Assembly (NCBI GenBank): GCA_027064715.1
Contig: JAMOPG010000035.1
Coordinates: forward strand, 1 to 60,615
Length of the DNA: 60,615 bases
From: Desulfobacterales bacterium
GTDB lineage: Bacteria; Desulfobacterota; Desulfovibrionia; Desulfovibrionales; Desulfothermaceae
Direction: 5' to 3'
Shown here in pieces: positions 47,007 to 55,616 of the stretch (position 1 is its first letter; each line of letters begins with the position of its first letter). Position numbers and translations under genes: made by a program. The notes below the pieces were generated by a model. The model searched no databases. It worked only from the letters and a program-made list of their open reading frames with translations, and was not told the DNA's origin.

Positions 47007-48701
47007 CTATTTACCTGATATCTCAAACACATGGGTGATAGTGGCTAAATCAGTATTTACCATCTTTATTGAAACTGTCTTTCCTTTTTGGATATGAATT
47101 TTTGTAGGCAAAGATATCACTTTGTTCTCCATAATAAGAATTGTATTTGAGTCTTTTGAGATATCATCATAAAAATCAATTAGGTAACTGCCTTCAGGTA
47201 AAATCAATTTTTTCAAAGAGTCAAGCACAAAGATGTGTTTATTGTCTTTTATGGTAATGGTTGGTGTTATTGGTGGTGCCACAATAATGTTAAAGCCAGG
47301 ATTTTCTGTAGGTCCATCATCTTTGCAAACTTCACATATCCATACACCTGTTTGTAAAACCTCTTTTATGTATCTCTTGATAAAAAATCTCTTGTCTAAA
47401 ATAACTTCACTGTATATATCTTGTCCTTGATTTAATCCTGCTCTAGATATATAGCCCTTTACATTTATCACATTATTGTTTGTCCCTGTTAAAGTGCCAT
47501 ATAAGATCAACTTGTCTCCTTCATAAGCTATTATTGAGGAATTTTGCGGAATCACCATAAGTTTGTTATTTAAGGAACACACAAATAATTCCCGGTTGCT
47601 ATCTGTCTTTATTTGTTTTTCATATTTTAATGACCACTTTTTTAAGATGGTTCCATCAATAGATAAATATAATTGAGTCCATTTTCTATTTGGAATTATA
47701 TAATTGCTTTTCAATAAATTAAGCCAAGGAATCCCTTTTATAAAGATACCTATTTGTTCTTTTTTTATTGTCTGCTTGTCATAATATGCCTTTATTTCAG
47801 CAATATCATATATTGTTATTTGTGAAATATTTGTAACATCGTTTCCATTTATATATATTTTACATGACGTGGGAAGATTTTTTATTAAAGCAATTTTTAT
47901 ATTATTATGATTTTCAACTATGATGCCTAATTTCTTTAATAGAAGGGTTACAGCCTTTAATTGAATCTGTACCTTCCATTTTATGTTTTTTATATCTTTG
48001 CTTACCTCTATTGCAAATGCAGGTCTATGCAATTTTGTAAGTACATAGTAGGTAAATGACTTTTTTTGTTCTGCATATTTCGTATGCGGTGATAGTGTAT
48101 TTGTATTAAATATAGTAAACTTGAATTTATGATTGTGTATATAAACATTTAGTTCATCTTTTACTTCTTTTACTATTTTTTCAAGATCTATATTTCTATA
48201 TTTTGCTGTATCAATAATAAATGATTGTCCATATCTTTTGGGATTTTTTAAATAATCAATATAGATAGGGCTATAAAATCCTGATCCTTCGTGAAGATGA
48301 ATAATTCCATCACTTAAGGATGCAAGGAGTTTGATTGCATTAGCTAAATAGTCTTCAAATAATGTATTATAATATTGATCAAATCGTCTATTTAAATCTA
48401 CATTTAATCCTCTTTTTCTATTCATTATAGCTAGTACATTTGCCCTTGGTACCACTATTAAATTACCTTTTTTTACGTGGAGTTTAAGTAGTTGTTCTGC
48501 AGTGAGCACACCACAGATTTCATCCCCCTGTATTCCTCCTTGAACCATAATAGTGGGACCTGGATTATCTCCTTGAATAAAATAAGCAACTAAGGGAAAA
48601 CTACTGTTTTTAAAAAACGTTATCTTTTGGATCTGTTGGCCAAATATTAAGGATGGAAAAAAGATGAAAAAAAATATAAAAAATATCAGGATGTCTTTCA
48701 T
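47007..48701 (-). CDS. Csd4-like M14-fold peptidoglycan carboxypeptidase
   Basis: About 564 residues, preferring the ATG at 48701: it overlaps the upstream stop as ATGA and follows GGAG; ATG 48713 is an alternative. A signal peptide (about 1-22) precedes a metallocarboxypeptidase domain (about 35-250). The zinc site is the unusual Gln form, with GGIQGDE giving Gln and Glu and IIHLHEGSG giving His. VVPRANVLAIMNRKRGLNVDLNRRF fits the family. This matches Helicobacter Csd4/Campylobacter Pgp1, which cut murein tripeptide to dipeptide and set helical cell shape. A long C-terminal region (about 260-564) has beta-rich features. Confidence 0.78.
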   Translation of the reverse strand: MKDILIFFIFFFIFFPSLIFGQQIQKITFFKNSSFPLVAYFIQGDNPGPTIMVQGGIQGDEICGVLTAEQLLKLHVKKGNLIVVPRANVLAIMNRKRGLNVDLNRRFDQYYNTLFEDYLANAIKLLASLSDGIIHLHEGSGFYSPIYIDYLKNPKRYGQSFIIDTAKYRNIDLEKIVKEVKDELNVYIHNHKFKFTIFNTNTLSPHTKYAEQKKSFTYYVLTKLHRPAFAIEVSKDIKNIKWKVQIQLKAVTLLLKKLGIIVENHNNIKIALIKNLPTSCKIYINGNDVTNISQITIYDIAEIKAYYDKQTIKKEQIGIFIKGIPWLNLLKSNYIIPNRKWTQLYLSIDGTILKKWSLKYEKQIKTDSNRELFVCSLNNKLMVIPQNSSIIAYEGDKLILYGTLTGTNNNVINVKGYISRAGLNQGQDIYSEVILDKRFFIKRYIKEVLQTGVWICEVCKDDGPTENPGFNIIVAPPITPTITIKDNKHIFVLDSLKKLILPEGSYLIDFYDDISKDSNTILIMENKVISLPTKIHIQKGKTVSIKMVNTDLATITHVFEISGK

Positions 48702-49999
48702 AGGGGTCTCCATATCTCTTTTTGGATCTTATATGAACCTTTATATGGATATATAATAAGGGTCTTAATTCCAATATCCTGATAATGATCTGCTCTATAT
48801 TTTTGTAAAAATTTCACTTTAAATCCTGATGGGTCAATGGATATATTTATATTTTGCAATTCAACTGATATTTTTTGGATATTTCTCCATAGCCTTTGTT
48901 TATGATAGTAAATAGATTCTTTAGCGCTTAAATTATTTTGTGTTGCATGTTTATCATAAAAAGATAAAAATTTTTCAATATCTTTATTTTCCCAGGCATT
49001 TTTCCATTTTTTTAAGAAACTATTTATTTTTGCAGTGTGTAATTTTAGATATTCATTATCTAAATTTATGTTAGAATAAATCCATTCTGATGCCACAATT
49101 TTATATTCATTCTCTTTTTGCATTAAATACACACGTTTTATACCTGTTGATTTAAAATATGGACACCTAAACATCTCATAAAAATAGGAAACAATATAGT
49201 ATGGACCAGTTAAGATATATATTTTAGGGACAAAGATATCTATCCATTTATATTTTTTGAAATAGTGTCTTTTCTGTTTAATAAATTTATCAAATGGTGT
49301 ATTGCTCGTTATACTAAAGGCTATTTTGTCATAATATTTGAAATAAGAGTCATTTTTGTCTTTCCATGCATTTATCCAATCTTCTATGATTTTCCTTATT
49401 TTTTCTAAGTCCTTAAGCTGATCAGGTGAAGGATCTCTTATTTTTATTTTGCTGGCAATTAAGATAGGTGTGAAATTGAGTTTTATATAATTTCCAATTA
49501 CTTTTAAAGGATTATTTTTTATTGCAATGCAGCCTTTTGTATCATAGGGCACAAGCTTTTTACCTCTGCCATGCAACCAGATACCATCGCCATTTTTATG
49601 TAGTAATTTGTCTATTGGATTTGGGTAATTTAGGGGAAAAGCCAAATTTCCATATAGAAGAAAATCAGGTGGATTATTTATTTTTTTCCTAAAAAAATAT
49701 ATTCCCTCAGGGGTTTTTTTATCACCATGGCTTGTTTTATCCCCTTTAATTGCACCAGTGGAGCATGGTTCTCTTTTTATAAACTTAATAGTGCCATTTT
49801 TGTAGTTGGCTACATATAACATTTGTTTTTGCTTATCCACCAAAAGAAAAACAGAAGGCAAATATTTGTGGGGAAAGATAGTGATCGTGTTTGCAAAACA
49901 GATATTGAAATCAATTAATCCAAAAACAAAAAAACAAAAAAGGAAAAATAGGATTTTTTTGGTAAGATATCTTTTATTTTCCAAACTTGAACAATTCAT
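48698..49999 (-). CDS. Csd6-like L,D-transpeptidase/carboxypeptidase with tandem NTF2-like domains
   Basis: The 433-residue protein has a membrane/signal helix (about 15-37) and then a YkuD domain (about 45-170). The catalytic His and Cys lie in WLHGRGKKLVPYDTKGCIAI. Two NTF2-like segments follow (about 190-300 and 310-430), starting IIEDWINAWKDKND and FLKKWKNAWENKD. The arrangement matches Csd6/Pgp2, whose YkuD domain acts as an L,D-carboxypeptidase in Helicobacter and Campylobacter, although it has one extra NTF2 repeat. ATG 49999 overlaps pyrE by 26 nt; TTG 49984 is an alternative. The Csd4-like gene follows with a 4-nt overlap. Confidence 0.82.
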   Translation of the reverse strand: MNCSSLENKRYLTKKILFFLFCFFVFGLIDFNICFANTITIFPHKYLPSVFLLVDKQKQMLYVANYKNGTIKFIKREPCSTGAIKGDKTSHGDKKTPEGIYFFRKKINNPPDFLLYGNLAFPLNYPNPIDKLLHKNGDGIWLHGRGKKLVPYDTKGCIAIKNNPLKVIGNYIKLNFTPILIASKIKIRDPSPDQLKDLEKIRKIIEDWINAWKDKNDSYFKYYDKIAFSITSNTPFDKFIKQKRHYFKKYKWIDIFVPKIYILTGPYYIVSYFYEMFRCPYFKSTGIKRVYLMQKENEYKIVASEWIYSNINLDNEYLKLHTAKINSFLKKWKNAWENKDIEKFLSFYDKHATQNNLSAKESIYYHKQRLWRNIQKISVELQNINISIDPSGFKVKFLQKYRADHYQDIGIKTLIIYPYKGSYKIQKEIWRPL

Positions 50000-50528
50000 C
50001 TTTAGTAAAAATGGATTTTAGCTTAAGACCTTGTTTTTCAATATTTTCCCTACCGCCTTCTTCTCTATCTAAAACACATAGAATTTCCAAAACCTTAAGC
50101 CCTGCATCTTGTATGCGTCTGACTGCAGTGAGCACACTACCACCTGTGGTTACCACGTCTTCTAAAAGAACAATCTTTTGTCCTGCATGGAAATTCTGTA
50201 ATCCTTCTAAATAGTTTTGAGTTCCATGTGTCTTTGCCTCTTTTCTCACTATTATTCCTGGAAGAGGCCTTTTTTCCAGGTATGAGATAAGGACAACAGC
50301 AGAAACCAAGGGATCTGCCCCAAGGGTCATGCCTGCAACACCATCGGCATCTGGTGAGATCATTTCAAAAAATATTTTTCCAATTAGATATAGTCCCTCT
50401 GGATAAAGTGCTGTTGACCTACAATCAAAATAATAATTGCTTTTTTTCCCTGAAGTTAATGTAACTTCCCCTTCTATATATGATTTTTCTAAAAGGAGTC
50501 TTGCAAGCCTTTTTTTTTGTTCATTCAT
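49974..50528 (-). CDS. pyrE: Orotate phosphoribosyltransferase
   Basis: The 184-residue enzyme has the PRPP-binding signature VLLEDVVTTGGSVL, the flexible loop with RKEAKTHG, and LTSGKKSNYYFDCR at the N-terminus. It converts orotate to OMP in pyrimidine synthesis. It lies between purB and the Csd6-like gene in one minus-strand run, with a 26-nt overlap at its end. Confidence 0.95.
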   Translation of the reverse strand: MNEQKKRLARLLLEKSYIEGEVTLTSGKKSNYYFDCRSTALYPEGLYLIGKIFFEMISPDADGVAGMTLGADPLVSAVVLISYLEKRPLPGIIVRKEAKTHGTQNYLEGLQNFHAGQKIVLLEDVVTTGGSVLTAVRRIQDAGLKVLEILCVLDREEGGRENIEKQGLKLKSIFTKDELFKFGK

Positions 50529-50562
50529 AAAATATCCTTGATAAAAAACTTACTGATAAGTA

Positions 50563-51855
50563 TCAATTAAATACTCGTTGATAGATATGATCTTCATATC
50601 TCAGGTAATATTTTACATCAAATAGGCTCTCTATCTCTTCTTTAGACAGATATGATGTTATGTTCTTATCTTCTAAAACAAGATCATACAGGGGCCTTTT
50701 TTCTTCCCATGCCCTTAATGCCTGTCTTTGTATTAATTCATAAGCTTCTTGTCTTTTTAGTCCTTTATCAATAAGGGCCAAAAGGATCCTCTGAGAGAAG
50801 AAAAGTCCAAAGGAGAGATTTAAATTTCTCTCCATGTTATCTCTATTAATCTTTAAATTTTTTAGAACAGATGTGAGTCTGTTTAACATGTAGTCAATGA
50901 GTATTGTTGAATCAGGCATTATAATTCGTTCAACAGAGGAATGGGATATATCCCTCTCATGCCAAAGTGGCATATTTTCCAGTGCAGCTATACTGTTACT
51001 TCTTACTACTCTTGCAAGACCACAGAGATTTTCAGCTGATATAGGATTTTTCTTATGGGGCATTGCTGATGATCCCTTTTGTCCTTTTGTGAATCCTTCT
51101 TCTACTTCTAACACCTCTGTCCTTTGAAGATGTCTTAGCTCAACAGCAAGTCGTTCAATGGTCCCTGCAATATTTGCAAGTATGCTAAAATAAAATGCAT
51201 ACCTGTCTCTTTGGATAATCTGCGTAGATATTGGATCCACTTTTAGGCCCAAATGTTCGCATGCAATCTTTTCAACCTCAGGCATAAGATGTGCGTATGT
51301 ACCCACAGCTCCAGATATTTTCCCAACACTTATTTCATCAACTGCCTTTTCAAAACGCAACTTTTGTCTCTTAAACTCTTCATAAAATGTGGCGAGTTTT
51401 AGACCAAAACTGGTTGGTTCTGCATGTACACCATGTGTCCTGCCAATCACCACCAGTCCTTTATATTTAAAGCACATCTCTTTTAGGACATTCATTATTT
51501 TTTCTATGTCTTTTAAAATAATGTTTCCTGCTTCTTTGAGTAAAAGACTATTTGCTGTGTCAACTATGTCTGATGAGGTGCATCCTAGATGAATAAATCT
51601 AGAGGCAGGACCCACCCTTTCTTCCACACATGTCAAAAAAGCAATTACATCGTGTTTTGTGGTTTCTTCTATTTCAAGGATCCTATCAACATCAAATCCC
51701 GCCTTTTCTCTGATTTCTTGCATCTCTTTTTCTGGAATAACACCTAGCCTATGCCACGCCTCACACACAGCAAGTTCTACATCTAACCATTTTCTAAACT
51801 TGTTTTCCAGAGACCAGATTTTTTTAAATTCTTTTCTTGTGTATCTTTCTATCAT
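50563..51855 (-). CDS. purB: Adenylosuccinate lyase
   Basis: The 430-residue enzyme has the fumarase/aspartase-superfamily signature GSSAMPHKKNPI (about 265-277), FIHLGCTSSDIVDTANSLL, and GRTHGVHAEPTSFG. It acts twice in purine synthesis. A terminator lies just upstream of the start (51873-51910), leaving room for a ribosome site (GAGGAA) but no promoter in between. See findings. Confidence 0.96.
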   Translation of the reverse strand: MIERYTRKEFKKIWSLENKFRKWLDVELAVCEAWHRLGVIPEKEMQEIREKAGFDVDRILEIEETTKHDVIAFLTCVEERVGPASRFIHLGCTSSDIVDTANSLLLKEAGNIILKDIEKIMNVLKEMCFKYKGLVVIGRTHGVHAEPTSFGLKLATFYEEFKRQKLRFEKAVDEISVGKISGAVGTYAHLMPEVEKIACEHLGLKVDPISTQIIQRDRYAFYFSILANIAGTIERLAVELRHLQRTEVLEVEEGFTKGQKGSSAMPHKKNPISAENLCGLARVVRSNSIAALENMPLWHERDISHSSVERIIMPDSTILIDYMLNRLTSVLKNLKINRDNMERNLNLSFGLFFSQRILLALIDKGLKRQEAYELIQRQALRAWEEKRPLYDLVLEDKNITSYLSKEEIESLFDVKYYLRYEDHIYQRVFN

Positions 51856-51872
51856 AATTTTTCCTCAAAAAT

Positions 51873-51910
51873 AAAAAAAGAGACCTTTAAAATAAGGTCT
51901 CTTTTTTTTT
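51873..51910 (-). terminator. Intrinsic terminator between the FmdB-like gene and purB
   Basis: Read on the minus strand, AAAGAGACCTT is followed by a six-base loop and AAGGTCTCTTT, then a T-rich tract. The stem is perfect for at least 11 bp, and the A-rich opposite flank makes it potentially bidirectional. It ends less than 20 nt before the purB ATG. Confidence 0.88.
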
Positions 51911-52187
51911 ATTTAGTATCTTGTGTGGAAGTACTCTTTGTTTCTTTTGAAGTAGGTGGAGATGATGTACTGGTAGTGGTTTTACTTTTTCCATTACTTC
52001 CGTTTCTTGGCCTTCCATAGTCAGTTACATACCATCCTGTGCCTTTTAAGATAAATGAGGTATTAGAAATAAGTCTCTTTGCACTATTTCCACACTTAGG
52101 GCAATGTACCTCTCTTTCCTCAAAGGTCTTTTGCCATTCCTCAAACTTGTGTCCGCAAGATGTGCACTCATACTCATAAATTGGCAT
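51909..52187 (-). CDS. FmdB-type zinc-ribbon protein with Ser/Thr-rich tail
   Basis: The 92-residue protein starts [19 protein letters not shown] and has two CxxC pairs (CTSC, CPKC), the FmdB zinc ribbon. Residues from about 65 on are low complexity, rich in Ser, Thr, Lys and Gly. It follows AGGAGGTGGGG. The shared opening MPIYE and the zinc ribbon mark it as a paralogue of the protein at 12890-13132. Confidence 0.88.
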   Translation of the reverse strand: MPIYEYECTSCGHKFEEWQKTFEEREVHCPKCGNSAKRLISNTSFILKGTGWYVTDYGRPRNGSNGKSKTTTSTSSPPTSKETKSTSTQDTK

Positions 52188-52304
52188 ACCCCACCTCCTC
52201 TTTTTTCCATTTAACTGAACATAACTATAGATAAGCTCCCAGTTCCGTCAGTCAATACTAAATAGTGCTAATTAAGGCACAGGTCCAGATTTTTGTGTTG
52301 ATAA

Positions 52305-52427
52305 TTAGCCTTTTGCAGATTTTGAAGCAGCAATTGCCTCTTTTATCCTTTGTTTTAGTCTTTTTTTTCTTCTTCTACGCCTTCTATCTATCTCTTTTCT
52401 CCTTTCAATCTTTTTATGTCTTCCCAT
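52305..52427 (-). CDS. 40-residue basic protein, DUF6800-like
   Basis: An open frame from ATG at 52427 to a stop ending at 52305 follows a near-perfect ribosome site (AGAGGAGG, five bases before the ATG). The product is 40 residues, nearly half Arg and Lys, starting MGRHKKIERRKEIDRRRRR and ending EAIAASKSAKG. Similar small basic proteins are seen in Desulfobacterota and are filed under DUF6800. Function is unknown; RNA or ribosome binding is a guess from charge. The strong start signal makes a real gene likely. Confidence 0.75.
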   Translation of the reverse strand: MGRHKKIERRKEIDRRRRRRKKRLKQRIKEAIAASKSAKG

Positions 52428-52501
52428 AAATCCTCCTCTAATGTATCAATATCCTTTTGTGAACACAGATATTTAACAATTAAGTTGCACGTTGTCTAGG
52501 G

Positions 52502-53611
52502 TTAGATCTTCTTTAGTTCATATTTTCTGGATCCAAGGCCTAATTTTTCAGCGTATTCTAGACAATATTCTCCTTGAGTCTTGGGATGAATAGCCTTAAA
52601 CTTATCCTCTCCTGGTTTTGGTTCATTTTTATACTGTCCGACATTAATTGCAATTGCTTGGTTTACAAGATCTAAGCATGCTTGATCAAGTGCAACTGGA
52701 TCATAAGAGGCAAGCACCCCTATATCAGGGCAGATTGAGGCATCGCTAAATCCAACACAGTCGCAAACAGGAGATACGTCAATCACAAAATTGATATGGA
52801 GTATGGGTTTTTTCAAAGATGAAATAAATGCTGTGCAATATTCAGCCAGCCGTTCAAGGAACAATTTTACATCTATTTTCCAATTTACCTCCAGTGCGCC
52901 ATTTTTACATGCCACAAGGCAATTGGCACACCCCACGCATTTATCATCATCAACACATATCTTGTTTTCCTCATCAAGATATAGTGCACCTGCTTCACAT
53001 GCCTCAATACATCGTCCACATCCTACACATTTTTTTCTTATGGGCTTTGGACCAAGTCCGCAATGCTCCTGCATTTTTCCTCTTCTTGTGGCACATCCCA
53101 TGCCGATATTTTTTATGGCTCCTCCAAATCCTGCAAGCTCATGCCCCTTAAAATGACTTAGGTTTATCAGTGCATCCACTTCAAATAAGTCCCTTGCAAA
53201 ATAAAATTCTTTGAAATGATTACCATTAAAATTTATAGTTATTTCATTTGTACTTTTTAGACCATCTGCAATAATAACAGGTGCACCCAAAATTGCAGGA
53301 TCAAAACCGTGTCTTGTAGCATTTAGAATATGGGACACAGCATCGACCCTTTCACCTACATAAAGGGTATTTGTATCAGCTAAAAATACCTTGGCCTCTT
53401 TTTGTTTTAAAAGAGAAATAATTGGATGTAGCCATATTGGAGATATAAAGCTGGTTGTCCCCTTTTCTCCAAAATGCATTTTAATTCCCACAATGTCCTT
53501 TTTTTCAATCTTGTCTAAAAATCCAGTGGCATTGATTAAGTTTTTTAGTTTTACCTCATAAGATTTTTTAAATGAAGTCCTGAGATTCCAAAAATACACC
53601 TCACTTGCCAT
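52502..53611 (-). CDS. DUF362 protein with two 4Fe-4S ferredoxin motifs
   Basis: About 369 residues from ATG 53611, which follows a run of G's (AGGGGGG). The longer frame starting at 53653 would add 14 residues within the upstream gene. A DUF362 domain covers both ends. Two ferredoxin motifs sit near the middle (CVGCGRCIEACEAG and CVGCANCLVACKNG). The family's role is undefined; many are annotated as iron-sulfur proteins. It overlaps larE by 11 nt, so the two are likely made together. Confidence 0.88.
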   Translation of the reverse strand: MASEVYFWNLRTSFKKSYEVKLKNLINATGFLDKIEKKDIVGIKMHFGEKGTTSFISPIWLHPIISLLKQKEAKVFLADTNTLYVGERVDAVSHILNATRHGFDPAILGAPVIIADGLKSTNEITINFNGNHFKEFYFARDLFEVDALINLSHFKGHELAGFGGAIKNIGMGCATRRGKMQEHCGLGPKPIRKKCVGCGRCIEACEAGALYLDEENKICVDDDKCVGCANCLVACKNGALEVNWKIDVKLFLERLAEYCTAFISSLKKPILHINFVIDVSPVCDCVGFSDASICPDIGVLASYDPVALDQACLDLVNQAIAINVGQYKNEPKPGEDKFKAIHPKTQGEYCLEYAEKLGLGSRKYELKKI

Positions 53612-54410
53612 AATATCCCCCCTTTTGTTTTTTATCAAAATATCCTGAAACATTTTTTACCAATTCCATTTTAAAAGGTTTTATACACAGTTTTGTGGCT
53701 TTTTCTAATATGTGAGGATAGTTTTTTGTTAATATTTTATTTTCAGATTCTTCAATATGTAGAAAATATCCCTCTGATTCCTTTCTAATCCTAAATTGCC
53801 TAAGTCCCATAATGAGCAGATATGTTTCCATTTGGTTAATCTTATTTAGTTCTTCTTTCGTTATTTCATAGTCATATGGAAATCTAGTTAAAAGACAAGG
53901 CCTGGATGGAAATTGGCTTGGATTTAGATTTTCATATAGTGCGATTTCCCTAATATCTTTTTTTGTTATTTTGGCTAATTTAAAGGGACTAGTTCCATTT
54001 AATTCATTTAAGGCCTGGCTTCCAGGCCTATATTCTTTTTCATCGTCAAGGTGAGAACCTTCAATTATATTTCTTTCAGGATATAGTTTTTGTAAATTTG
54101 TAAACATCCTTTTTTTGCAAAAATAACATCTATCTCTTTGGTTTTTTTTTATTGGTTCCAAATCCAATAATTCAATCTCCACCTCACTATATTTAATTTT
54201 GGTCTTTTTAACTATCTCTTTTACCCATCTTTTCTCAAAATCTGTTATATGGGGACCTGAAAAAAACACGCATAAAAAATCAAGGTTCCATTTTTTGATG
54301 AAATTAGCAAGAACAGTGCTATCTATTCCACCTGATAATGCCAACACTCCAGGTTGCAAGGATTGTAATATGTTTTTTAAAATTTTCATCTTCTCAGTCA
54401 ATATTGACAT
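53601..54410 (-). CDS. larE: LarE-type ATP-dependent sulfur transferase (PP-loop)
   Basis: The 269-residue protein has an ATP pyrophosphatase P-loop (LALSGGIDSTVLA) and RCYFCKKRMF. A later FPSRPCLLTRFPY holds the Cys that serves as the sulfur donor in LarE of Lactobacillus. LarE makes the dithiolated nicotinate of the nickel-pincer cofactor. larB and larC are not in the window, so a full pathway cannot be shown here. Its 3' end overlaps the DUF362 gene. Confidence 0.83.
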   Translation of the reverse strand: MSILTEKMKILKNILQSLQPGVLALSGGIDSTVLANFIKKWNLDFLCVFFSGPHITDFEKRWVKEIVKKTKIKYSEVEIELLDLEPIKKNQRDRCYFCKKRMFTNLQKLYPERNIIEGSHLDDEKEYRPGSQALNELNGTSPFKLAKITKKDIREIALYENLNPSQFPSRPCLLTRFPYDYEITKEELNKINQMETYLLIMGLRQFRIRKESEGYFLHIEESENKILTKNYPHILEKATKLCIKPFKMELVKNVSGYFDKKQKGGYYGK

Positions 54411-54434
54411 GGGTTTAAATCTTTATCATGCTTC

Positions 54435-54463
54435 TTTAAAGAAAAATTGTCTTGGCATATAAT
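54435..54463 (+). promoter_or_regulatory. Candidate promoter of the flavoprotein gene
   Basis: A TATAAT -10 box (54458-54463) is preceded by TTTAAA (54435-54440) at 17 nt. A second, overlapping TATAAT is at 54464-54469. It lies in the 93-nt divergent gap between larE and the flavoprotein. The -35 match is only four of six. Confidence 0.4.
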
Positions 54464-54503
54464 TATAATCTAATTTCTTAAAATCGTCTATTAGGAGTTT
54501 TTT

Positions 54504-55613
54504 ATGAAATATGATGTAGTAGTTGTTGGAGGAGGTCCAGCAGGGGCAGCTACTGCATATTTTTTGACAAAACATGGGGCAAAGGTCCTTGTGATAGAAA
54601 AGAAAAAATTGCCTAGATATAAAATTTGTGCAGGAGGGGTCCCTGTTTCAGCATTGGAATATTTCCCCTTTTCCTTTGAATCAGTTATAGAACAATATAT
54701 TCATAGGGCAAGTTTTTTTTATAAAGATAAAAAAGTTAATATCGATATTCCTAAAAGATGTCTGGTCATGGTAATGAGAGATAGATTTGATTATTTCTTG
54801 ATACAAAAAAGTGGTGCTGAAGTCTTAGATAATGAATGTGTAGAAAAGATAAGACAATATAAAACTCATTGCACTATCAGCTTAAAAAGGGGGGGCGAGA
54901 TCAAGACCAAATACGTGATTGGAGCTGATGGTGCAGGATCAGTGGTGGCCAAGTCAGTGGGACTTTTTCAAAAATGTGACTTGGGGCTCGCGCTAGAGGC
55001 GGAAATTGAAGTTGATGAAGCTGTACTGAATAGATATCAATCTATGTTTCAAGTGGGGTTTGGAGTATTATCTTATGGATATTTTTGGATTTTTCCTAAG
55101 AAAAGACATCTTTCAGTAGGGATTGGATGTATTAAGAAAAAAGAGAGAATGTTACAAAAATTAAATAAGTTAGTAAGTCAACTTGGACTCACCAAAAATC
55201 CTTGTAGGGTTTTTGCCCATCCAATACCTTTTCATCAAGGGAATTACAACATAAATAAAAACAATGTCTTTTTAGTTGGAGATGCAGCACACTTAGTGGA
55301 TCCCTTCACTGGTGAGGGAATACGTCATGCCATTTTAAGTGGTTTTATTGCAGCTCAATGTATTTTAAAAAGAGATGAACATAAGTATAGTGAGCAAATA
55401 AAGGCTAAGATTGGTAAAGACTTGTTATGGGCAAAGAGATTAGCAAATTTTTTCTACAAGCATCAAGGGTTTTGTTTTAGATATTTTGTGAGTAATCCCA
55501 GTGTAGTTAATGCCTTTATGAAAATTATAAGTAATCGCATCACCTATAAAAGATGTATGTTTAGGGCACCCTATTATTTTTTAATAGATTTTTTATCAAA
55601 ATTAAAAAAGTAG
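54504..55613 (+). CDS. Geranylgeranyl-reductase-family FAD-dependent oxidoreductase
   Basis: The 369-residue flavoprotein has the FAD dinucleotide motif VVVGGGPAGAATAYFL at the N-terminus, KLPRYKICAGGVP, VIGADGAGSVVAKSV and LVGDAAHLVDPFTGEGI. The family includes geranylgeranyl reductases and other FAD monooxygenase-like enzymes. The substrate cannot be assigned; no isoprenoid genes are adjacent. It ends three bases from the convergent repeat protein. Confidence 0.85.
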   Translation: MKYDVVVVGGGPAGAATAYFLTKHGAKVLVIEKKKLPRYKICAGGVPVSALEYFPFSFESVIEQYIHRASFFYKDKKVNIDIPKRCLVMVMRDRFDYFLIQKSGAEVLDNECVEKIRQYKTHCTISLKRGGEIKTKYVIGADGAGSVVAKSVGLFQKCDLGLALEAEIEVDEAVLNRYQSMFQVGFGVLSYGYFWIFPKKRHLSVGIGCIKKKERMLQKLNKLVSQLGLTKNPCRVFAHPIPFHQGNYNINKNNVFLVGDAAHLVDPFTGEGIRHAILSGFIAAQCILKRDEHKYSEQIKAKIGKDLLWAKRLANFFYKHQGFCFRYFVSNPSVVNAFMKIISNRITYKRCMFRAPYYFLIDFLSKLKK

Positions 55614-55616
55614 TTT

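Noticed and set aside
52261-52304. GTGC/GCAC short hairpin between the 40-residue gene and the FmdB-like gene
   Set aside because: A four-base stem without a T run is too weak to call a terminator.
52791-53156. Plus-strand open frames opposite the ferredoxin motifs of DUF362
   Set aside because: They overlap the conserved cluster-binding region on the other strand and have no start signal of their own.
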